DNA of 64,000 bases from Flavobacteriaceae bacterium (GTDB lineage: Bacteria; Bacteroidota; Bacteroidia; Flavobacteriales; Flavobacteriaceae): NCBI GenBank assembly GCA_002723295.1, contig PBNP01000002.1:55805-119804 (forward strand), written 5' to 3'. Below, in pieces: positions 49,557-59,856 of the stretch (the first letter of the stretch is position 1; every line of letters begins with the position of its first letter). The position numbers and the translations under genes were made by a program. Under the pieces are notes generated by a model. It was not told the DNA's origin and did no database searches. It was given only the letters and a program-made list of their open reading frames with translations.

Positions 49557-49964
49557 ATGGGCAATAGAAAAAGACAAAATGCTGAAATTATTAAAGAAGC
49601 AAAAAAGAACTTGACTTTTGCTAAGTTAAATAATTGCCCAACCTCACCTCGTAAAATGAGGTTAGTTGCAGATCAGTTGAGAGGTCAAGGTATAGCAAAT
49701 GCATTGTCAATTCTAAAGTTTAGTCCTAAAGAAGCTTCAAGACGTTTAGAAAAATTATTGCTTTCTGCTATTGCTAATTGGCAATCAAAAAATGAAGATA
49801 AAGATTTTGAACAAGTATCATTATTTATTAAAGAGATAAAAGTCGATAGCGGAAGTATGCTTAAAAGATTAAGAACTGCTCCACAAGGTCGTGCTCATCG
49901 GATAAGAAAGCGATCGAATCATGTAACCCTAGTTTTAGGGGAAAACAATAATATAAAAGATTAA
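49557..49964 (+). CDS. rplV: 50S ribosomal protein L22
   Basis: 135 aa; its extended beta-hairpin lines the exit tunnel. [19 protein letters not shown] and the C-terminal [23 protein letters not shown] match the family. The stop lies 2 nt before rpsC. Confidence 0.96.
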   Translation: MGNRKRQNAEIIKEAKKNLTFAKLNNCPTSPRKMRLVADQLRGQGIANALSILKFSPKEASRRLEKLLLSAIANWQSKNEDKDFEQVSLFIKEIKVDSGSMLKRLRTAPQGRAHRIRKRSNHVTLVLGENNNIKD

Positions 49965-49966
49965 TT

Positions 49967-50695
49967 ATGGGGCAAAAAACTAATCCTATTGGAAATCGTT
50001 TAGGAATAATTAGAGGTTGGGATTCTAATTGGTATGGTGGATCTAGTTATGGTGATAAGCTTGCTGAGGATGATAAAATTCGTAAATATATTAACGCAAG
50101 ACTTGCAAAGGCAAGTGTTTCAAGTATTATTATTGAAAGAACCTTAAAATTAATTACAATTACTATCTCAACTGCTCGTCCAGGTATTATTATTGGTAAG
50201 GCTGGACAAGAAGTTGATAAATTAAAAGAGGAATTAAAAAAAATTACCCAGAAAGAGATTCAAATTAATATATATGAAATAAAAAGACCTGAACTTGATG
50301 CAAAATTAGTAGCATCAAGTATTGCTCGTCAAATTGAGAATAGGATTTCTTACAGAAGAGCTATTAAAATGGCTATTGCCTCCTCTATTAGGATGAATGC
50401 AGAAGGAATTAAAGTGCAAATTTCAGGAAGGTTAAATGGAGCAGAAATGGCCAGAAGTGAATCTTATAAAGAAGGCAGAATTCCTTTATCAACTTTTAGA
50501 GCCGATATTGATTATGCTATAGTAGAAGCTCATACAACATATGGGCGACTTGGAGTTAAGGTATGGATTATGAAGGGAGAAGTTTATGGAAAAAGAGAAC
50601 TTTCTCCTCTTGTAGGTATGCAAAAAAAAGCAGGAGGAAACAGTAAAGGAGGTAATAAATCTAATGTTCGAAATTCGCGTCGAGGTAGAAAATAA
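49967..50695 (+). CDS. rpsC: 30S ribosomal protein S3
   Basis: 242 aa; mRNA entry-channel protein with helicase activity. It has [20 protein letters not shown], a KH domain ([20 protein letters not shown]) and [13 protein letters not shown]. The C-terminal tail is basic and glycine-rich. Confidence 0.97.
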   Translation: MGQKTNPIGNRLGIIRGWDSNWYGGSSYGDKLAEDDKIRKYINARLAKASVSSIIIERTLKLITITISTARPGIIIGKAGQEVDKLKEELKKITQKEIQINIYEIKRPELDAKLVASSIARQIENRISYRRAIKMAIASSIRMNAEGIKVQISGRLNGAEMARSESYKEGRIPLSTFRADIDYAIVEAHTTYGRLGVKVWIMKGEVYGKRELSPLVGMQKKAGGNSKGGNKSNVRNSRRGRK

Positions 50696-50713
50696 ATTGA
50701 TTTAAATAATATT

Positions 50714-51133
50714 ATGTTACAACCTAAAAGAACAAAATTTCGTAAAGCACAGAAAGGTAGAATGAAAGGCTTTTCTCAAAGAGGAAATCAATTATCAAAT
50801 GGTATGTTTGGGATTAAATCATTGGATTCTGTTTTTATAACTTCTCGTCAAATTGAAGCTGCTAGAATTGCAGCAACTCGTTATATGAAAAGAGAAGGAC
50901 AATTGTGGATTAAGATTTTTCCAGACAAACCAATTACCAAAAAACCTTTGGAAGTTAGAATGGGTAAAGGAAAGGGTGCTCCTGAATATTTTGTAGCAGT
51001 TGTAAAACCGGGGCGTGTTCTTTTTGAAGTCGCGGGAGTTTCCTTGGAAATTGCTAAAGAAGCTTTAAGATTAGCAGCACAAAAGCTTCCAGTTAAAACA
51101 AAGTTTATAATTGCTCGGGATTTTGATAATTAA
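50714..51133 (+). CDS. rplP: 50S ribosomal protein L16
   Basis: 139 aa; organises the A site of the large subunit. [17 protein letters not shown] at the start and [27 protein letters not shown] in the middle identify it. Adjoins rpmC without a gap. Confidence 0.97.
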   Translation: MLQPKRTKFRKAQKGRMKGFSQRGNQLSNGMFGIKSLDSVFITSRQIEAARIAATRYMKREGQLWIKIFPDKPITKKPLEVRMGKGKGAPEYFVAVVKPGRVLFEVAGVSLEIAKEALRLAAQKLPVKTKFIIARDFDN

Positions 51134-51142
51134 ATGATTATG

Positions 51143-51328
51143 ATGAAACAAAAAGAAATAGATCAACTTTCAATTGAAGATATGAATGATAAATTAGAAG
51201 AGTTTAGAAAAAAATTAAAAGATTTAAAAATGACTCATTCTGTTTCACCACTTGAAAACCCAATACAAATCAGAAATATTCGAAGAACTATTTCTAGATT
51301 ATTAACAGCTATTGCTAAAAATAATTAA
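51143..51328 (+). CDS. rpmC: 50S ribosomal protein L29
   Basis: 61 aa from ATG 51143 (MKQKEIDQL). Three in-frame ATGs lie at 51134, 51140 and 51143; family proteins start at the MKQ-type sequence, so the last is preferred. LKMTHSVSPLENPIQIRNIRRTISRL is the typical second helix. Confidence 0.9.
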   Translation: MKQKEIDQLSIEDMNDKLEEFRKKLKDLKMTHSVSPLENPIQIRNIRRTISRLLTAIAKNN

Positions 51329-51338
51329 TTAGATAAAC

Positions 51339-51602
51339 ATGAAAATAGATAAAAGAAATCTTAGAAAGGAACGTATTGGTGTTGTTACAAGTAATAAAAT
51401 GGAAAAATCTATTGTTGTTTCAGAGGTTAAAAGAATGAAACATCCGATGTATGGAAAATTTGTATTAAAAACAAAAAGATATATTGCCCATGACGAATCT
51501 AATGATTGTAAAATTGGTGATACAGTAAAAATAATGGAAACACGACGCCTTAGCAAATCAAAAAATTGGAGACTGGTTGAAATAATAGAAAGAGCAAAAT
51601 AA
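51339..51602 (+). CDS. rpsQ: 30S ribosomal protein S17
   Basis: 87-aa OB-fold protein. [22 protein letters not shown] and [23 protein letters not shown] are diagnostic. Its last base is shared with the rplN start. Confidence 0.96.
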   Translation: MKIDKRNLRKERIGVVTSNKMEKSIVVSEVKRMKHPMYGKFVLKTKRYIAHDESNDCKIGDTVKIMETRRLSKSKNWRLVEIIERAK

Positions 51603-51970
51603 TGGTACAACAGGAATCAAGACTTAATGTTGCTGACAATACTGGTGCTAAAGAAGTATTGACAATTCGTGTCCTTGGAGGGACCAAACGAAGATATGCA
51701 TCGGTAGGAGACAAAATTGTTGTTACAGTTAAAGATGCAACACCTGCTGGAACAATAAAAAAAGGACAAGTCTCAACGGCAGTTGTTGTTCGTACAATTA
51801 AGGAAATAAGACGTCAAGACGGTTCTTATATTAGATTTGATGATAATGCATGTGTATTACTTGATTCTGCAGGAGAAATGCGTGGGACTAGAGTTTTTGG
51901 GCCTGTTGCAAGAGAGTTGCGAAATAAAAAGTTTATGAAAATTTTATCATTAGCACCAGAGGTTCTTTAA
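51602..51970 (+). CDS. rplN: 50S ribosomal protein L14
   Basis: 122 aa; bridges to 16S rRNA. Family pattern [36 protein letters not shown] and [13 protein letters not shown]. No unusual residues noticed. Confidence 0.97.
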   Translation: MVQQESRLNVADNTGAKEVLTIRVLGGTKRRYASVGDKIVVTVKDATPAGTIKKGQVSTAVVVRTIKEIRRQDGSYIRFDDNACVLLDSAGEMRGTRVFGPVARELRNKKFMKILSLAPEVL

Positions 51971-51981
51971 ATTTAGTTGTT

Positions 51982-52293
51982 ATGCAAAAGATAAAAATAA
52001 AAAAAGGAGATAGTGTAAGGGTTATATCAGGAGCTCAAAAAGGTAGTGAGGGAAAGATTATTAAAATTTTTATTGATAAAAGATTAGCCCTTGTAGAAGG
52101 AGTAAATTTAATTAAAAAGCATACAAAGCCTAATGCCCAAAACCCTCAAGGAGGTATAATTGAAAAAGAATCTCCAATACATATATCAAATCTTTCTTTG
52201 ATTACTTCAGATGGTCAAACTACTAGAGTAGGATTTAGAATGGAAAAAGATAAGAAAGTTCGGTATTCAAAAAAAACAGATGAATTAATATAA
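51982..52293 (+). CDS. rplX: 50S ribosomal protein L24
   Basis: 103 aa; assembly initiator with a KOW motif ([20 protein letters not shown]). The middle [22 protein letters not shown] is typical. It ends 2 nt before rplE. Confidence 0.96.
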   Translation: MQKIKIKKGDSVRVISGAQKGSEGKIIKIFIDKRLALVEGVNLIKKHTKPNAQNPQGGIIEKESPIHISNLSLITSDGQTTRVGFRMEKDKKVRYSKKTDELI

Positions 52294-52295
52294 TT

Positions 52296-52847
52296 ATGGA
52301 TTATCAACCAAGACTCAAAAAAGAATATAAAGAAAAAATAACTAAATCTCTTAAAGAAGATTATAGCTATAGCAATATAATGGAAGTTCCTAGGCTTAAA
52401 AAAATTGTAATAAGTAGGGGAGTTGGAGGTGCAGTTTCAGATAAAAAGTTGATAGAATATTCTGTTGATGAATTAACTCAAATTTCTGGTCAAAAGGCTG
52501 TGCCAACTGTTTCTAAAAAAGACGTAGCTTCATTCAAATTAAGAAAAGGAATGCCAATTGGTACTAAAGTAACACTAAGAGGTGATAGAATGTATGAGTT
52601 TTTGGATAGATTAGTTACTGTGGCATTGCCTCGTGTAAGAGATTTCCAAGGTGTTAAGCCTAAAGGTTTTGATGGCAGAGGAAACTATAATCTTGGTATC
52701 ACTGAACAAATTATTTTTCCAGAAATTGATATCGATAAAGTTAATAAGATTGGTGGTATGGATATAACATTTGTAACAAATGCTAATACTGATAATGAAG
52801 CAATGTCATTATTGGGACAATTAGGACTTCCATTTAAAAAAGAATAA
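52296..52847 (+). CDS. rplE: 50S ribosomal protein L5
   Basis: 183 aa; binds 5S rRNA. Motifs: [57 protein letters not shown]. In Bacteroidota the usual N of the NMGVG-like segment varies; here it reads SRGVGG. Confidence 0.97.
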   Translation: MDYQPRLKKEYKEKITKSLKEDYSYSNIMEVPRLKKIVISRGVGGAVSDKKLIEYSVDELTQISGQKAVPTVSKKDVASFKLRKGMPIGTKVTLRGDRMYEFLDRLVTVALPRVRDFQGVKPKGFDGRGNYNLGITEQIIFPEIDIDKVNKIGGMDITFVTNANTDNEAMSLLGQLGLPFKKE

Positions 52848-52848
52848 T

Positions 52849-53118
52849 ATGGCAAAAGAATCAATGAAAGCTCGAGAAATAAAAAGAGCAAAAATAGTAG
52901 CTAAATTTTCTTCTAAAAGAAAAGCTCTTAAAGATGCAGGAGATTATGAAGCTCTTCAGAAATTACCAAGAAATGCTTCTCCAGTTAGGTTACATAATCG
53001 TTGTAAACTAACAGGGCGTCCAAAGGGTTACATTCGTCAATTTGGAATCTCACGTGTAGCATTTAGAGAAATGGCAAATAAAGGTTTAATCCCAGGAGTA
53101 ACTAAGGCTAGCTGGTAA
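52849..53118 (+). CDS. rpsN: 30S ribosomal protein S14 (zinc-free C- form)
   Basis: 89 aa. [27 protein letters not shown] is the long-form S14 signature. The CxxC pairs of the zinc-binding short form are absent. One nt after rplE. Confidence 0.96.
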   Translation: MAKESMKAREIKRAKIVAKFSSKRKALKDAGDYEALQKLPRNASPVRLHNRCKLTGRPKGYIRQFGISRVAFREMANKGLIPGVTKASW

Positions 53119-53129
53119 AAAAAAAAATT

Positions 53130-53531
53130 ATGTATACAGATCCTATCGCAGATTATTTAACTCGAATTAGAAATGCCAACAGAGCTGGTCATAGAGTTGT
53201 AAATATTCCAGCCTCAAATCTTAAAAAAGAAATGACAAAAATTCTTTTTGATCAGGGTTTTATTCTTAGTTATAAATTTGAAAAAACTGAAAATAATCAG
53301 GGTAGTATTAAAATTGCTTTAAAATATAATGAAATATCCAAAGAACCTGTAATAAAAAAATTGCAAAGAATAAGCACACCTGGATTACGCAAATATGCTG
53401 GAGGAAATGATCTTCCTAGGGTGCTTAATGGCCTTGGAGTTTCAATTGTTTCTACTTCCTTAGGAGTAATGACTGGAAAAGAAGCAAAAAAGAAAAATAT
53501 AGGAGGAGAAGTCCTTTGTTATGTTTATTAA
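53130..53531 (+). CDS. rpsH: 30S ribosomal protein S8
   Basis: 133 aa; assembly protein of the 30S platform and, in E. coli, translational repressor of the spc operon. [16 protein letters not shown] at the start and [26 protein letters not shown] at the end are characteristic. Confidence 0.97.
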   Translation: MYTDPIADYLTRIRNANRAGHRVVNIPASNLKKEMTKILFDQGFILSYKFEKTENNQGSIKIALKYNEISKEPVIKKLQRISTPGLRKYAGGNDLPRVLNGLGVSIVSTSLGVMTGKEAKKKNIGGEVLCYVY

Positions 53532-53549
53532 TATTTAATTTGAATAAGA

Positions 53550-54092
53550 ATGTCTAGAGTAGGAAATAATCCAATCATGATACCAGAAGGTGTAATTGTT
53601 GATGTTAAGCATGGGGTAATTAATGTAAAAGGTAATTTAGGAGAACTAACCCAATCATTTTCAGATGTTAAATTTGAAATTGACGATAACATTATTAAGG
53701 TTATAAACCCTTTAAAATCTAAAGATTCAAATGCAAAACATGGATTATATCGCTCGTTGGTTAATAATATGGTTCAAGGAGTATCAAAAGGTTTTACTAA
53801 GGAATTAGAATTAGTTGGAGTTGGATATAGAGCAAATAATAATGGTCAGATTCTTGATTTGGCCTTAGGGTTTTCGCATAATATTATTTTTGAAATTGCT
53901 TCTGAAATTAAAGTTCAAACAATTACTGAAAAAGGAAAAAACCCGATAATCAAGTTAACTTCTCACGACAAACATTTGTTAGGCTTTGTTGCGGCTAAAA
54001 TTCGCTCATTTAGGAAACCAGAACCATACAAGGGAAAAGGTATTCGGTTTGTTGGAGAGGAAATTAGAAGAAAAGCAGGTAAATCAGCATAA
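53550..54092 (+). CDS. rplF: 50S ribosomal protein L6
   Basis: 180 aa with the two duplicated L6 domains. SRVGNNPIMIPEGV, ELELVGVGYRANNNG and RKPEPYKGKGIRFVGEEIRRKAGKS are the family landmarks. Confidence 0.97.
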   Translation: MSRVGNNPIMIPEGVIVDVKHGVINVKGNLGELTQSFSDVKFEIDDNIIKVINPLKSKDSNAKHGLYRSLVNNMVQGVSKGFTKELELVGVGYRANNNGQILDLALGFSHNIIFEIASEIKVQTITEKGKNPIIKLTSHDKHLLGFVAAKIRSFRKPEPYKGKGIRFVGEEIRRKAGKSA

Positions 54093-54108
54093 CTAATATT
54101 TAAATATA

Positions 54109-54459
54109 ATGAGCTCAATAAAATTAAAACGTAGAGAAAGAATCAGAAAAAGAATTCGCAAAACAATTTTTGGAGATTCTTCCATACCAAGATTATCTAT
54201 TTTTAGAAGTAATAAAGAAATTTATGCTCAATTAATTGATGATTTCAAAGGAAAAACTATTACGATGGCTTCGTCAAGAGAAAAAGGTGTTAATGGCTCA
54301 AATAAAATAGAAATTTCATCTAAAGTTGGTGAGTTAATAGCACAAAGATCAATTAAAGCTGGAATAAAATCTGTGAAATTTGATCGAGGAGGGTATCTTT
54401 ATCATGGGCGTGTAAAATCTTTGGCGGAAGCTGCAAGAAAAGCTGGGCTTGAATTTTAA
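54109..54459 (+). CDS. rplR: 50S ribosomal protein L18
   Basis: 116 aa; 5S rRNA-binding. RRERIRKRIRKTIFGDSSIPRLSIFRSNKEIYAQ and the C-terminal FDRGGYLYHGRVKSLAEAARKAGLEF are typical. Confidence 0.97.
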   Translation: MSSIKLKRRERIRKRIRKTIFGDSSIPRLSIFRSNKEIYAQLIDDFKGKTITMASSREKGVNGSNKIEISSKVGELIAQRSIKAGIKSVKFDRGGYLYHGRVKSLAEAARKAGLEF

Positions 54460-54472
54460 TTAATTAGTAAAT

Positions 54473-54997
54473 ATGTATCAAAATTATAAAAACATAGAAT
54501 ACGTTAAACCTGCAGGACTTGAATTAAAAGATCGTTTAGTGGGTGTTCAAAGAGTTACTAAAGTTACTAAAGGTGGGCGAGCTTTTGGCTTTTCAGCAAT
54601 TGTAGTAGTTGGTGAGGAAAATGGAGGTTTAGGACAAGGGCTAGGAAAATCAAAAGAAGTTTCTGAGGCAATTTCAAAGGCAGTTGAAGATGCTAAAAAA
54701 AATCTTGTCAGGATACATTTAAATAAAGGCACATTACCTCATGAACAGAAAGGTAAATATGGTGGCGCAAAAGTTTTTTTGAAACCAGCTTCTGAAGGAA
54801 CTGGTGTAATCGCAGGTGGTGCTGTTAGAGCTGTGCTTGAATCTGTGGGTGTTCATAATGTTCTTTCAAAATCACAGGGGTCTTCAAACCCTCACAATGT
54901 TGTAAAAGCTACTTTTGATGCTTTACTAAGACTAAGAACTCCTGAAATAGTAGCTCATGAGAGAGGAATTTCAGTTGATAAAGTTTTTAATGGATAA
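54473..54997 (+). CDS. rpsE: 30S ribosomal protein S5
   Basis: 174 aa; fidelity (ram) protein. [29 protein letters not shown] is the double-stranded RNA-binding part. The block [34 protein letters not shown] is typical of the C-terminal domain. Confidence 0.97.
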   Translation: MYQNYKNIEYVKPAGLELKDRLVGVQRVTKVTKGGRAFGFSAIVVVGEENGGLGQGLGKSKEVSEAISKAVEDAKKNLVRIHLNKGTLPHEQKGKYGGAKVFLKPASEGTGVIAGGAVRAVLESVGVHNVLSKSQGSSNPHNVVKATFDALLRLRTPEIVAHERGISVDKVFNG

Positions 54998-55005
54998 ATT
55001 TCAAT

Positions 55006-55206
55006 GTGATGGAAAAAATTAAGATCATTCAAATTAGAAGTAGTATTAAAAGATTAAAATCCCAAAAACGGACTCTGAATGCTTTAGGCCTTGGAAGAAT
55101 TGGAAAAGAAGTATTACACGAAGCATCACCCAGTATTTTAGGAATGATAAAAAAAGTTGAGCATTTAGTAAAAGTTCTAAAACATGATAATAAAATAAAC
55201 AAATGA
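55006..55206 (+). CDS. rpmD: 50S ribosomal protein L30
   Basis: 66 aa. KIIQIRSSIKRLKSQKRTLNALGLGRIGKEVLHEASP fits the L30 fold (IK.Q.RS.I). It overlaps rplO by 4 nt. The first codon used is the ATG at 55006; a second Met (55009) follows directly. Confidence 0.94.
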   Translation: MMEKIKIIQIRSSIKRLKSQKRTLNALGLGRIGKEVLHEASPSILGMIKKVEHLVKVLKHDNKINK

Positions 55207-55658
55207 GACTTAATAATTTAAAACCTGCCTCTGGTTCAATAAATAAAAACAATAAGCGTCTTGGTCGAGGTCAAGGATCAGGAAAGGGAGGCACTGCTAC
55301 AAGGGGACATAAGGGTGCAAAATCAAGATCAGGATATTCCAAAAAAATTGGATTTGAAGGAGGGCAAATGCCACTGCAAAGAAGGGTTCCTAAATTTGGG
55401 TTTAAAAATATTAATAGAGTTGAATATAAATTAGTAAATCTTGATACATTACAAGATTTAGTTACAAATAAAAAAATAAAAAAAGAAATAAATTTTGAAG
55501 GTTTTATTAGTTTAAGGTTAGCTAAAAAAAAGGATCTTATTAAAATTTTAGGTAGAGGCAAACTGGAAGTTCCATTAAAAGTAATAGCTCACAAGTTTAC
55601 TGCTAGTGCAAAATCTGCAATTGAATCAGCAGGGGGAGAAGCGATTATTATAAAATAA
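55203..55658 (+). CDS. rplO: 50S ribosomal protein L15
   Basis: 151 aa; RLGRGQGSGKGGTATRGHKGAKSRSG and FEGGQMPLQRRVPKFGF are the conserved N-terminal blocks. KFTASAKSAIESAGGEAIII ends the protein. 4 nt before secY. Confidence 0.97.
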   Translation: MRLNNLKPASGSINKNNKRLGRGQGSGKGGTATRGHKGAKSRSGYSKKIGFEGGQMPLQRRVPKFGFKNINRVEYKLVNLDTLQDLVTNKKIKKEINFEGFISLRLAKKKDLIKILGRGKLEVPLKVIAHKFTASAKSAIESAGGEAIIIK

Positions 55659-55662
55659 TTTT

Positions 55663-57021
55663 ATGAAGAAATTTTTGGAGACCATATTGAATATTTATAA
55701 CATAAATGAGTTGCGTCAAAGGATTGGCATAACCTTGTTTTTGTTGTTAGTTTATAGATTGGGAGCTCAAGTAGTTCTTCCTGGCATAGACTCAGTCCAA
55801 CTTGCTTCACTAGCTGAAAAAGCTGATGGTGCTGGTTTATTAGGTCTTTTAAATGCTTTTACTGGTGGTGCTTTTGCTAATGCTTCTGTTTTTGCACTTG
55901 GGATTATGCCGTATATTTCTGCTTCTATTGTTGTTCAACTTATGGGAGTTGCATTACCATATCTTCAAAAACTTCAAAAAGAAGGAGAAAGTGGGCGTAA
56001 AACTCTTAATCAAATTACTAGATGGTTAACAATAGCGATTTGTGTTGTACAAGCTCCTGCATATTTATATGGATTAAGTGCATTAGGGGTACCTGATACT
56101 GCATTTATTATTGGAAAGAGCCCAATTTTTCTTTTTTCTTCAGTTACAATATTGGTAACAGGAACTATATTTGCTATGTGGTTGGGAGAAAAAATTACTG
56201 ATAAAGGTATTGGAAATGGAATATCATTACTTATTATGGTTGGTATAATAGCCAATCTACCTCTTTCTTTTACTCAAGAGGTTATTTCAAGAGTTTCTGA
56301 AAATAACGGAGGATTGATGTTAGTTCTTATAGAATTAGTTTTATGGATTGTAATTGTTTTATTATCTATTTTATTAGTTATGGCCGTACGTCAAATTCCT
56401 GTTCAATATGCTAGAAGATCCTCAGGTGGAGGTATTTTACAAAACAATATTGGTGGGACTAGGCAATATATCCCTTTAAAATTAAATGCTTCAGGTGTTA
56501 TGCCTATTATTTTTGCGCAAGCTTTAATGTTTGCGCCTGCATATCTTGGGAGTTTTCTTGGATCATCTGATTTTGGTCAATGGATGCAAGCTTCATTTTC
56601 AGATATTTTTGGACTTTGGTATAATATTTTATTTGCTGTACTAATTATTATTTTTACATTTTTTTATACAGCAATTACAGTTCCTACAAATAAAATGTCA
56701 GATGATTTAAAGCGTAGTGGAGGGTTTGTCCCTGGTATAAGACCTGGAGTAGAAACTTCAGATTATTTAGATAATGTTATGTCTCATATCACTTTCCCCG
56801 GATCATTATATCTTGCAGCTATAGCAGTTTTTCCTGCAGTAGTTGTAAAAATAGTGGGTATGCAACCAGGATGGGCTCTATTTTATGGTGGAACCTCATT
56901 GTTAATTATGGTTGGTGTAGCAATTGATACAATACAACAAGTAAATTCATATTTATTAAATCGTCACTACGATGGTTTAATGAAAACAGGAAAAACACGC
57001 AGAGGCGTTTCAACAATATAA
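55663..57021 (+). CDS. secY: Preprotein translocase subunit SecY
   Basis: Central channel of the Sec translocon, 452 aa, ten transmembrane helices. INELRQRIGITLFLLLVYRLG opens the protein. The plug region follows helix 1, and the cytoplasmic loop before helix 9 has PTNKMSDDLKRSGGFVPGIRPG. It is embedded in the spc cluster between rplO and infA. Confidence 0.97.
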   Translation: MKKFLETILNIYNINELRQRIGITLFLLLVYRLGAQVVLPGIDSVQLASLAEKADGAGLLGLLNAFTGGAFANASVFALGIMPYISASIVVQLMGVALPYLQKLQKEGESGRKTLNQITRWLTIAICVVQAPAYLYGLSALGVPDTAFIIGKSPIFLFSSVTILVTGTIFAMWLGEKITDKGIGNGISLLIMVGIIANLPLSFTQEVISRVSENNGGLMLVLIELVLWIVIVLLSILLVMAVRQIPVQYARRSSGGGILQNNIGGTRQYIPLKLNASGVMPIIFAQALMFAPAYLGSFLGSSDFGQWMQASFSDIFGLWYNILFAVLIIIFTFFYTAITVPTNKMSDDLKRSGGFVPGIRPGVETSDYLDNVMSHITFPGSLYLAAIAVFPAVVVKIVGMQPGWALFYGGTSLLIMVGVAIDTIQQVNSYLLNRHYDGLMKTGKTRRGVSTI

Positions 57022-57024
57022 ATT

Positions 57025-57240
57025 ATGGCTAAACAAGCATCAATAGAACAAGAAGGAAAAATAATTGAGGCATTATCAAATGCAATGTTTAGAGTTGAAC
57101 TAGATAATGGTCATGTAGTAACGGCTCATATTTCTGGAAAAATGAGATTACATTATATAAAGTTATTGCCTGGTGATAAAGTTAAGTTAGAAATGAGCCC
57201 ATATGATTTAACAAAAGCAAGGATTACTTTTAGATATTAA
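57025..57240 (+). CDS. infA: Translation initiation factor IF-1
   Basis: 71-aa OB-fold protein. [61 protein letters not shown] are diagnostic. Lies 3 nt after secY. Confidence 0.97.
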   Translation: MAKQASIEQEGKIIEALSNAMFRVELDNGHVVTAHISGKMRLHYIKLLPGDKVKLEMSPYDLTKARITFRY

Positions 57241-57252
57241 ACAATATTAAAT

Positions 57253-57369
57253 ATGAAAAAAAGAGCTTCAATAAAAAAAAGAAGTCCTGAATGTAAAATA
57301 GTAAGAAGAAAGGGGACATTATATGTTATTAATAAAAAGAATCCTAGATTCAAACAAAGACAAGGATAA
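57253..57369 (+). CDS. rpmJ: 50S ribosomal protein L36 (zinc-free form)
   Basis: 38-aa ORF, ATG 57253 to TAA 57367-57369. It starts [20 protein letters not shown] and ends NPRFKQRQG, the L36 pattern. Of the zinc ligands C11, C14, C27 and H33 in E. coli L36, only C14 remains; the others are S11, N27 and F33. It lies between infA and rpsM in the standard order. Confidence 0.95.
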   Translation: MKKRASIKKRSPECKIVRRKGTLYVINKKNPRFKQRQG

Positions 57370-57371
57370 TT

Positions 57372-57746
57372 ATGGCACGTATTTCTGGAGTAGACATTCC
57401 TAAACATAAAAGAGGTGTAATAGCCCTAACATATATATATGGTATCGGAAGAAGTAGAGCAGCTAAAATTCTTGAAGTTGCAAAAGTTAATCAGGACACG
57501 AAAGTACAAGATTGGACTGATAAAGAGTCTGGTCGTATTCGTGAAGTAGTTGGAGATTATAAGATTGAAGGAGAATTACGATCAGAAGTTCAACTCAGCA
57601 TTAAAAGGTTAATGGATATTGGTTGTTATAGGGGAATAAGACATCGTTCAGGTCTTCCTCTTAGAGGTCAGAGAACCAAAAACAATTCAAGAACAAGAAA
57701 GGGAAAAAGAAAAACTGTTGCAAACAAAAAGAAGGCAACTAAATAA
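57372..57746 (+). CDS. rpsM: 30S ribosomal protein S13
   Basis: 124 aa; [29 protein letters not shown] and [31 protein letters not shown] are typical. Lies 2 nt after rpmJ. Confidence 0.97.
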   Translation: MARISGVDIPKHKRGVIALTYIYGIGRSRAAKILEVAKVNQDTKVQDWTDKESGRIREVVGDYKIEGELRSEVQLSIKRLMDIGCYRGIRHRSGLPLRGQRTKNNSRTRKGKRKTVANKKKATK

Positions 57747-57756
57747 AAAAATAAAA

Positions 57757-58140
57757 ATGGCAAAAACAATAAGTAAAAAACGTAAAGTAAATGTTGAATC
57801 TAATGGTGAAGCTCATATTAATGCATCATTCAATAATATTATAATCTCCTTAACTAATTCAAAAGGAGATGTTATTGCTTGGTCATCAGCTGGTAAGATG
57901 GGATTTAGAGGGTCTAAAAAAAATACTCCATATGCTGCACAAACTGCTGCTGAAGATTGTGCTAAAATTGCTCAGGAAGCTGGATTAAAAAAAGTTAAAG
58001 TTTATGTCAAAGGCCCTGGTAATGGTCGAGAATCTGCTATTAGAACTTTACATAACAATGGTATTGAGGTTTCGGAAATAATTGATGTAACGCCGTTACC
58101 TCATAATGGATGCCGCCCTCCTAAAAGAAGACGCGTATAA
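57757..58140 (+). CDS. rpsK: 30S ribosomal protein S11
   Basis: 127 aa from ATG 57757 ([10 protein letters not shown]). The frame is open to 57718, but that part lies inside rps[42 protein letters not shown] and [15 protein letters not shown] identify it. Confidence 0.96.
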   Translation: MAKTISKKRKVNVESNGEAHINASFNNIIISLTNSKGDVIAWSSAGKMGFRGSKKNTPYAAQTAAEDCAKIAQEAGLKKVKVYVKGPGNGRESAIRTLHNNGIEVSEIIDVTPLPHNGCRPPKRRRV

Positions 58141-58151
58141 ATTTATTAACT

Positions 58152-58198
58152 ATGTTTTATAATTTATTATCTAAGGATTAGACCTTAATTTATAACAT
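58152..58198 (+). promoter_or_regulatory. Possible rpsD leader hairpin
   Basis: In the 80-nt gap before rpsD, ATGTT...ATAA (58152-58162) can pair with TTATAACAT (58190-58198), and TAAGG (58172-58176) with CCTTA (58183-58187) around the loop ATTAGA. The longest gap inside the spc-alpha run lies just before the gene for S4, a known autoregulator in other bacteria. This is suggestive only. Confidence 0.3.
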
Positions 58199-58220
58199 CT
58201 AGAATCATTAAAAAAAAAAT

Positions 58221-58826
58221 ATGGCAAGATATACTGGTCCAAGAACAAAAATAGCTAGGAAATTTGGTGAAGCTATTTACGGAGATGATAAATCTTTTGA
58301 AAAGAGAAATTATCCTCCTGGTCAACATGGAAATAATCGTAGAAGAGGAAAAAAATCTGAATATGCGATTCAATTAATGGAAAAACAAAAAGCAAAATAC
58401 TGTTATGGTATTTTAGAGCGTCAATTTAGAAATTTGTTTGATAAAGCAAACAGATCAAAAGGTGTTACAGGTGAAGTTTTGCTTCAACTTTGTGAATCAA
58501 GATTGGACAATACTGTATACCGATTAGGTATTTCTCCTTCTAGAAGTGGTGCTCGTCAATTAGTTTCTCATAGACATATTACTGTTAACAGTAATGTAGT
58601 TAATATCCCTTCATTTCAATTAAAACCTGGTGATATTATTGGGGTAAGAGAAAGATCTAAATCATTACAAATTATAATTAATTCATTAGATAATAATTCA
58701 AGCATATATGAATGGCTGAGTTGGAACAAAGATAATCTTGAGGGTACTTTTGTTAGTATTCCTCAACGAATCCAAATTCCTGAAAACATTAAGGAGCAAT
58801 TGATTGTAGAATTATATTCAAAATAA
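58221..58826 (+). CDS. rpsD: 30S ribosomal protein S4
   Basis: 201 aa; initiates 30S assembly by binding the 5' domain of 16S r[23 protein letters not shown] starts the protein, and the S4 RNA-binding domain contains [30 protein letters not shown]. Separated from rpsK by 80 nt that may fold into a hairpin. Confidence 0.97.
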   Translation: MARYTGPRTKIARKFGEAIYGDDKSFEKRNYPPGQHGNNRRRGKKSEYAIQLMEKQKAKYCYGILERQFRNLFDKANRSKGVTGEVLLQLCESRLDNTVYRLGISPSRSGARQLVSHRHITVNSNVVNIPSFQLKPGDIIGVRERSKSLQIIINSLDNNSSIYEWLSWNKDNLEGTFVSIPQRIQIPENIKEQLIVELYSK

Positions 58827-58835
58827 GAATAAACT

Positions 58836-59828
58836 ATGGCTATATTAAATTTTCAAAAACCTGATAAAGTTCTCATGATTGATTCCTCAGAATTTGAGGG
58901 AAAATTTGAGTTTAGACCTCTAGAACCTGGTTACGGATTGACAGTTGGTAATGCCCTCAGAAGGGTTCTTTTATCATCTCTAGAAGGTTTTGCAATTACA
59001 TCTTTAAAAATAGAAGGTGTAAACCATGAATTTACAACTATTCCTGGAATTGTAGAGGATCTAACAGAAATAATTTTAAACTTAAAACAAGTTAGATTTA
59101 AAAGACAAATTGATGATGTTGAAGAGGAAAAGGTAAACATTAATATTGGTGGACAAGACCAATTAAAAGCTGCTGATTTTCAAAAGTTTATATCTGGATT
59201 TCAAGTTTTAAATCCTGAGCTTGTAATCTGTAATATTGAAAAGGGAGTTCAATTAAATATGGAATTAAATATTGAAAAAGGAAGAGGCTATGTTCCTGCA
59301 GAGGAAAATAAAAAATCAAGTTCACCTATAGGAGAAATAGCAATTGATTCTGTATTTACGCCTGTAAAGAATGTTAAATATACAATTGAAGACTATAGGG
59401 TTGAACAAAAAACAGACTATGAAAAATTGATTTTTGAAATAATTACTGATGGATCTATTCATCCGAAAGATGCTTTAACTGAAGCCGCAAAAACCTTAAT
59501 ACATCACTTTTTACTATTTTCAGATGAAAGAATTACGCTTGAAGCTGATGAGATTGCTCAAACAGAAACATATGACGAAGAATCATTGCATATGAGACAA
59601 TTACTTAAAACTAAACTTATTGATATGGATTTATCTGTTCGTGCACTAAATTGTCTTAAGGCAGCTGAAGTTGATACATTAGGGGATTTAGTTTCTTTTA
59701 ATAAAAATGATTTAATGAAGTTTCGAAATTTTGGAAAAAAATCATTAACTGAGCTTGAAGAGCTAGTGGTTTTAAAGGGACTCTCTTTTGGAATGGATTT
59801 ATCAAAGTATAAATTAGATAAAGACTAA
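58836..59828 (+). CDS. rpoA: RNA polymerase alpha subunit
   Basis: 330 aa. The N-terminal dimerisation domain has [31 protein letters not shown]. The C-terminal domain, which contacts DNA and activators, spans about residues 250-330 with [21 protein letters not shown] and [15 protein letters not shown]. Confidence 0.97.
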   Translation: MAILNFQKPDKVLMIDSSEFEGKFEFRPLEPGYGLTVGNALRRVLLSSLEGFAITSLKIEGVNHEFTTIPGIVEDLTEIILNLKQVRFKRQIDDVEEEKVNINIGGQDQLKAADFQKFISGFQVLNPELVICNIEKGVQLNMELNIEKGRGYVPAEENKKSSSPIGEIAIDSVFTPVKNVKYTIEDYRVEQKTDYEKLIFEIITDGSIHPKDALTEAAKTLIHHFLLFSDERITLEADEIAQTETYDEESLHMRQLLKTKLIDMDLSVRALNCLKAAEVDTLGDLVSFNKNDLMKFRNFGKKSLTELEELVVLKGLSFGMDLSKYKLDKD

Positions 59829-59856
59829 TTTTTAAACTTTAACTAATCTTGTTAAG

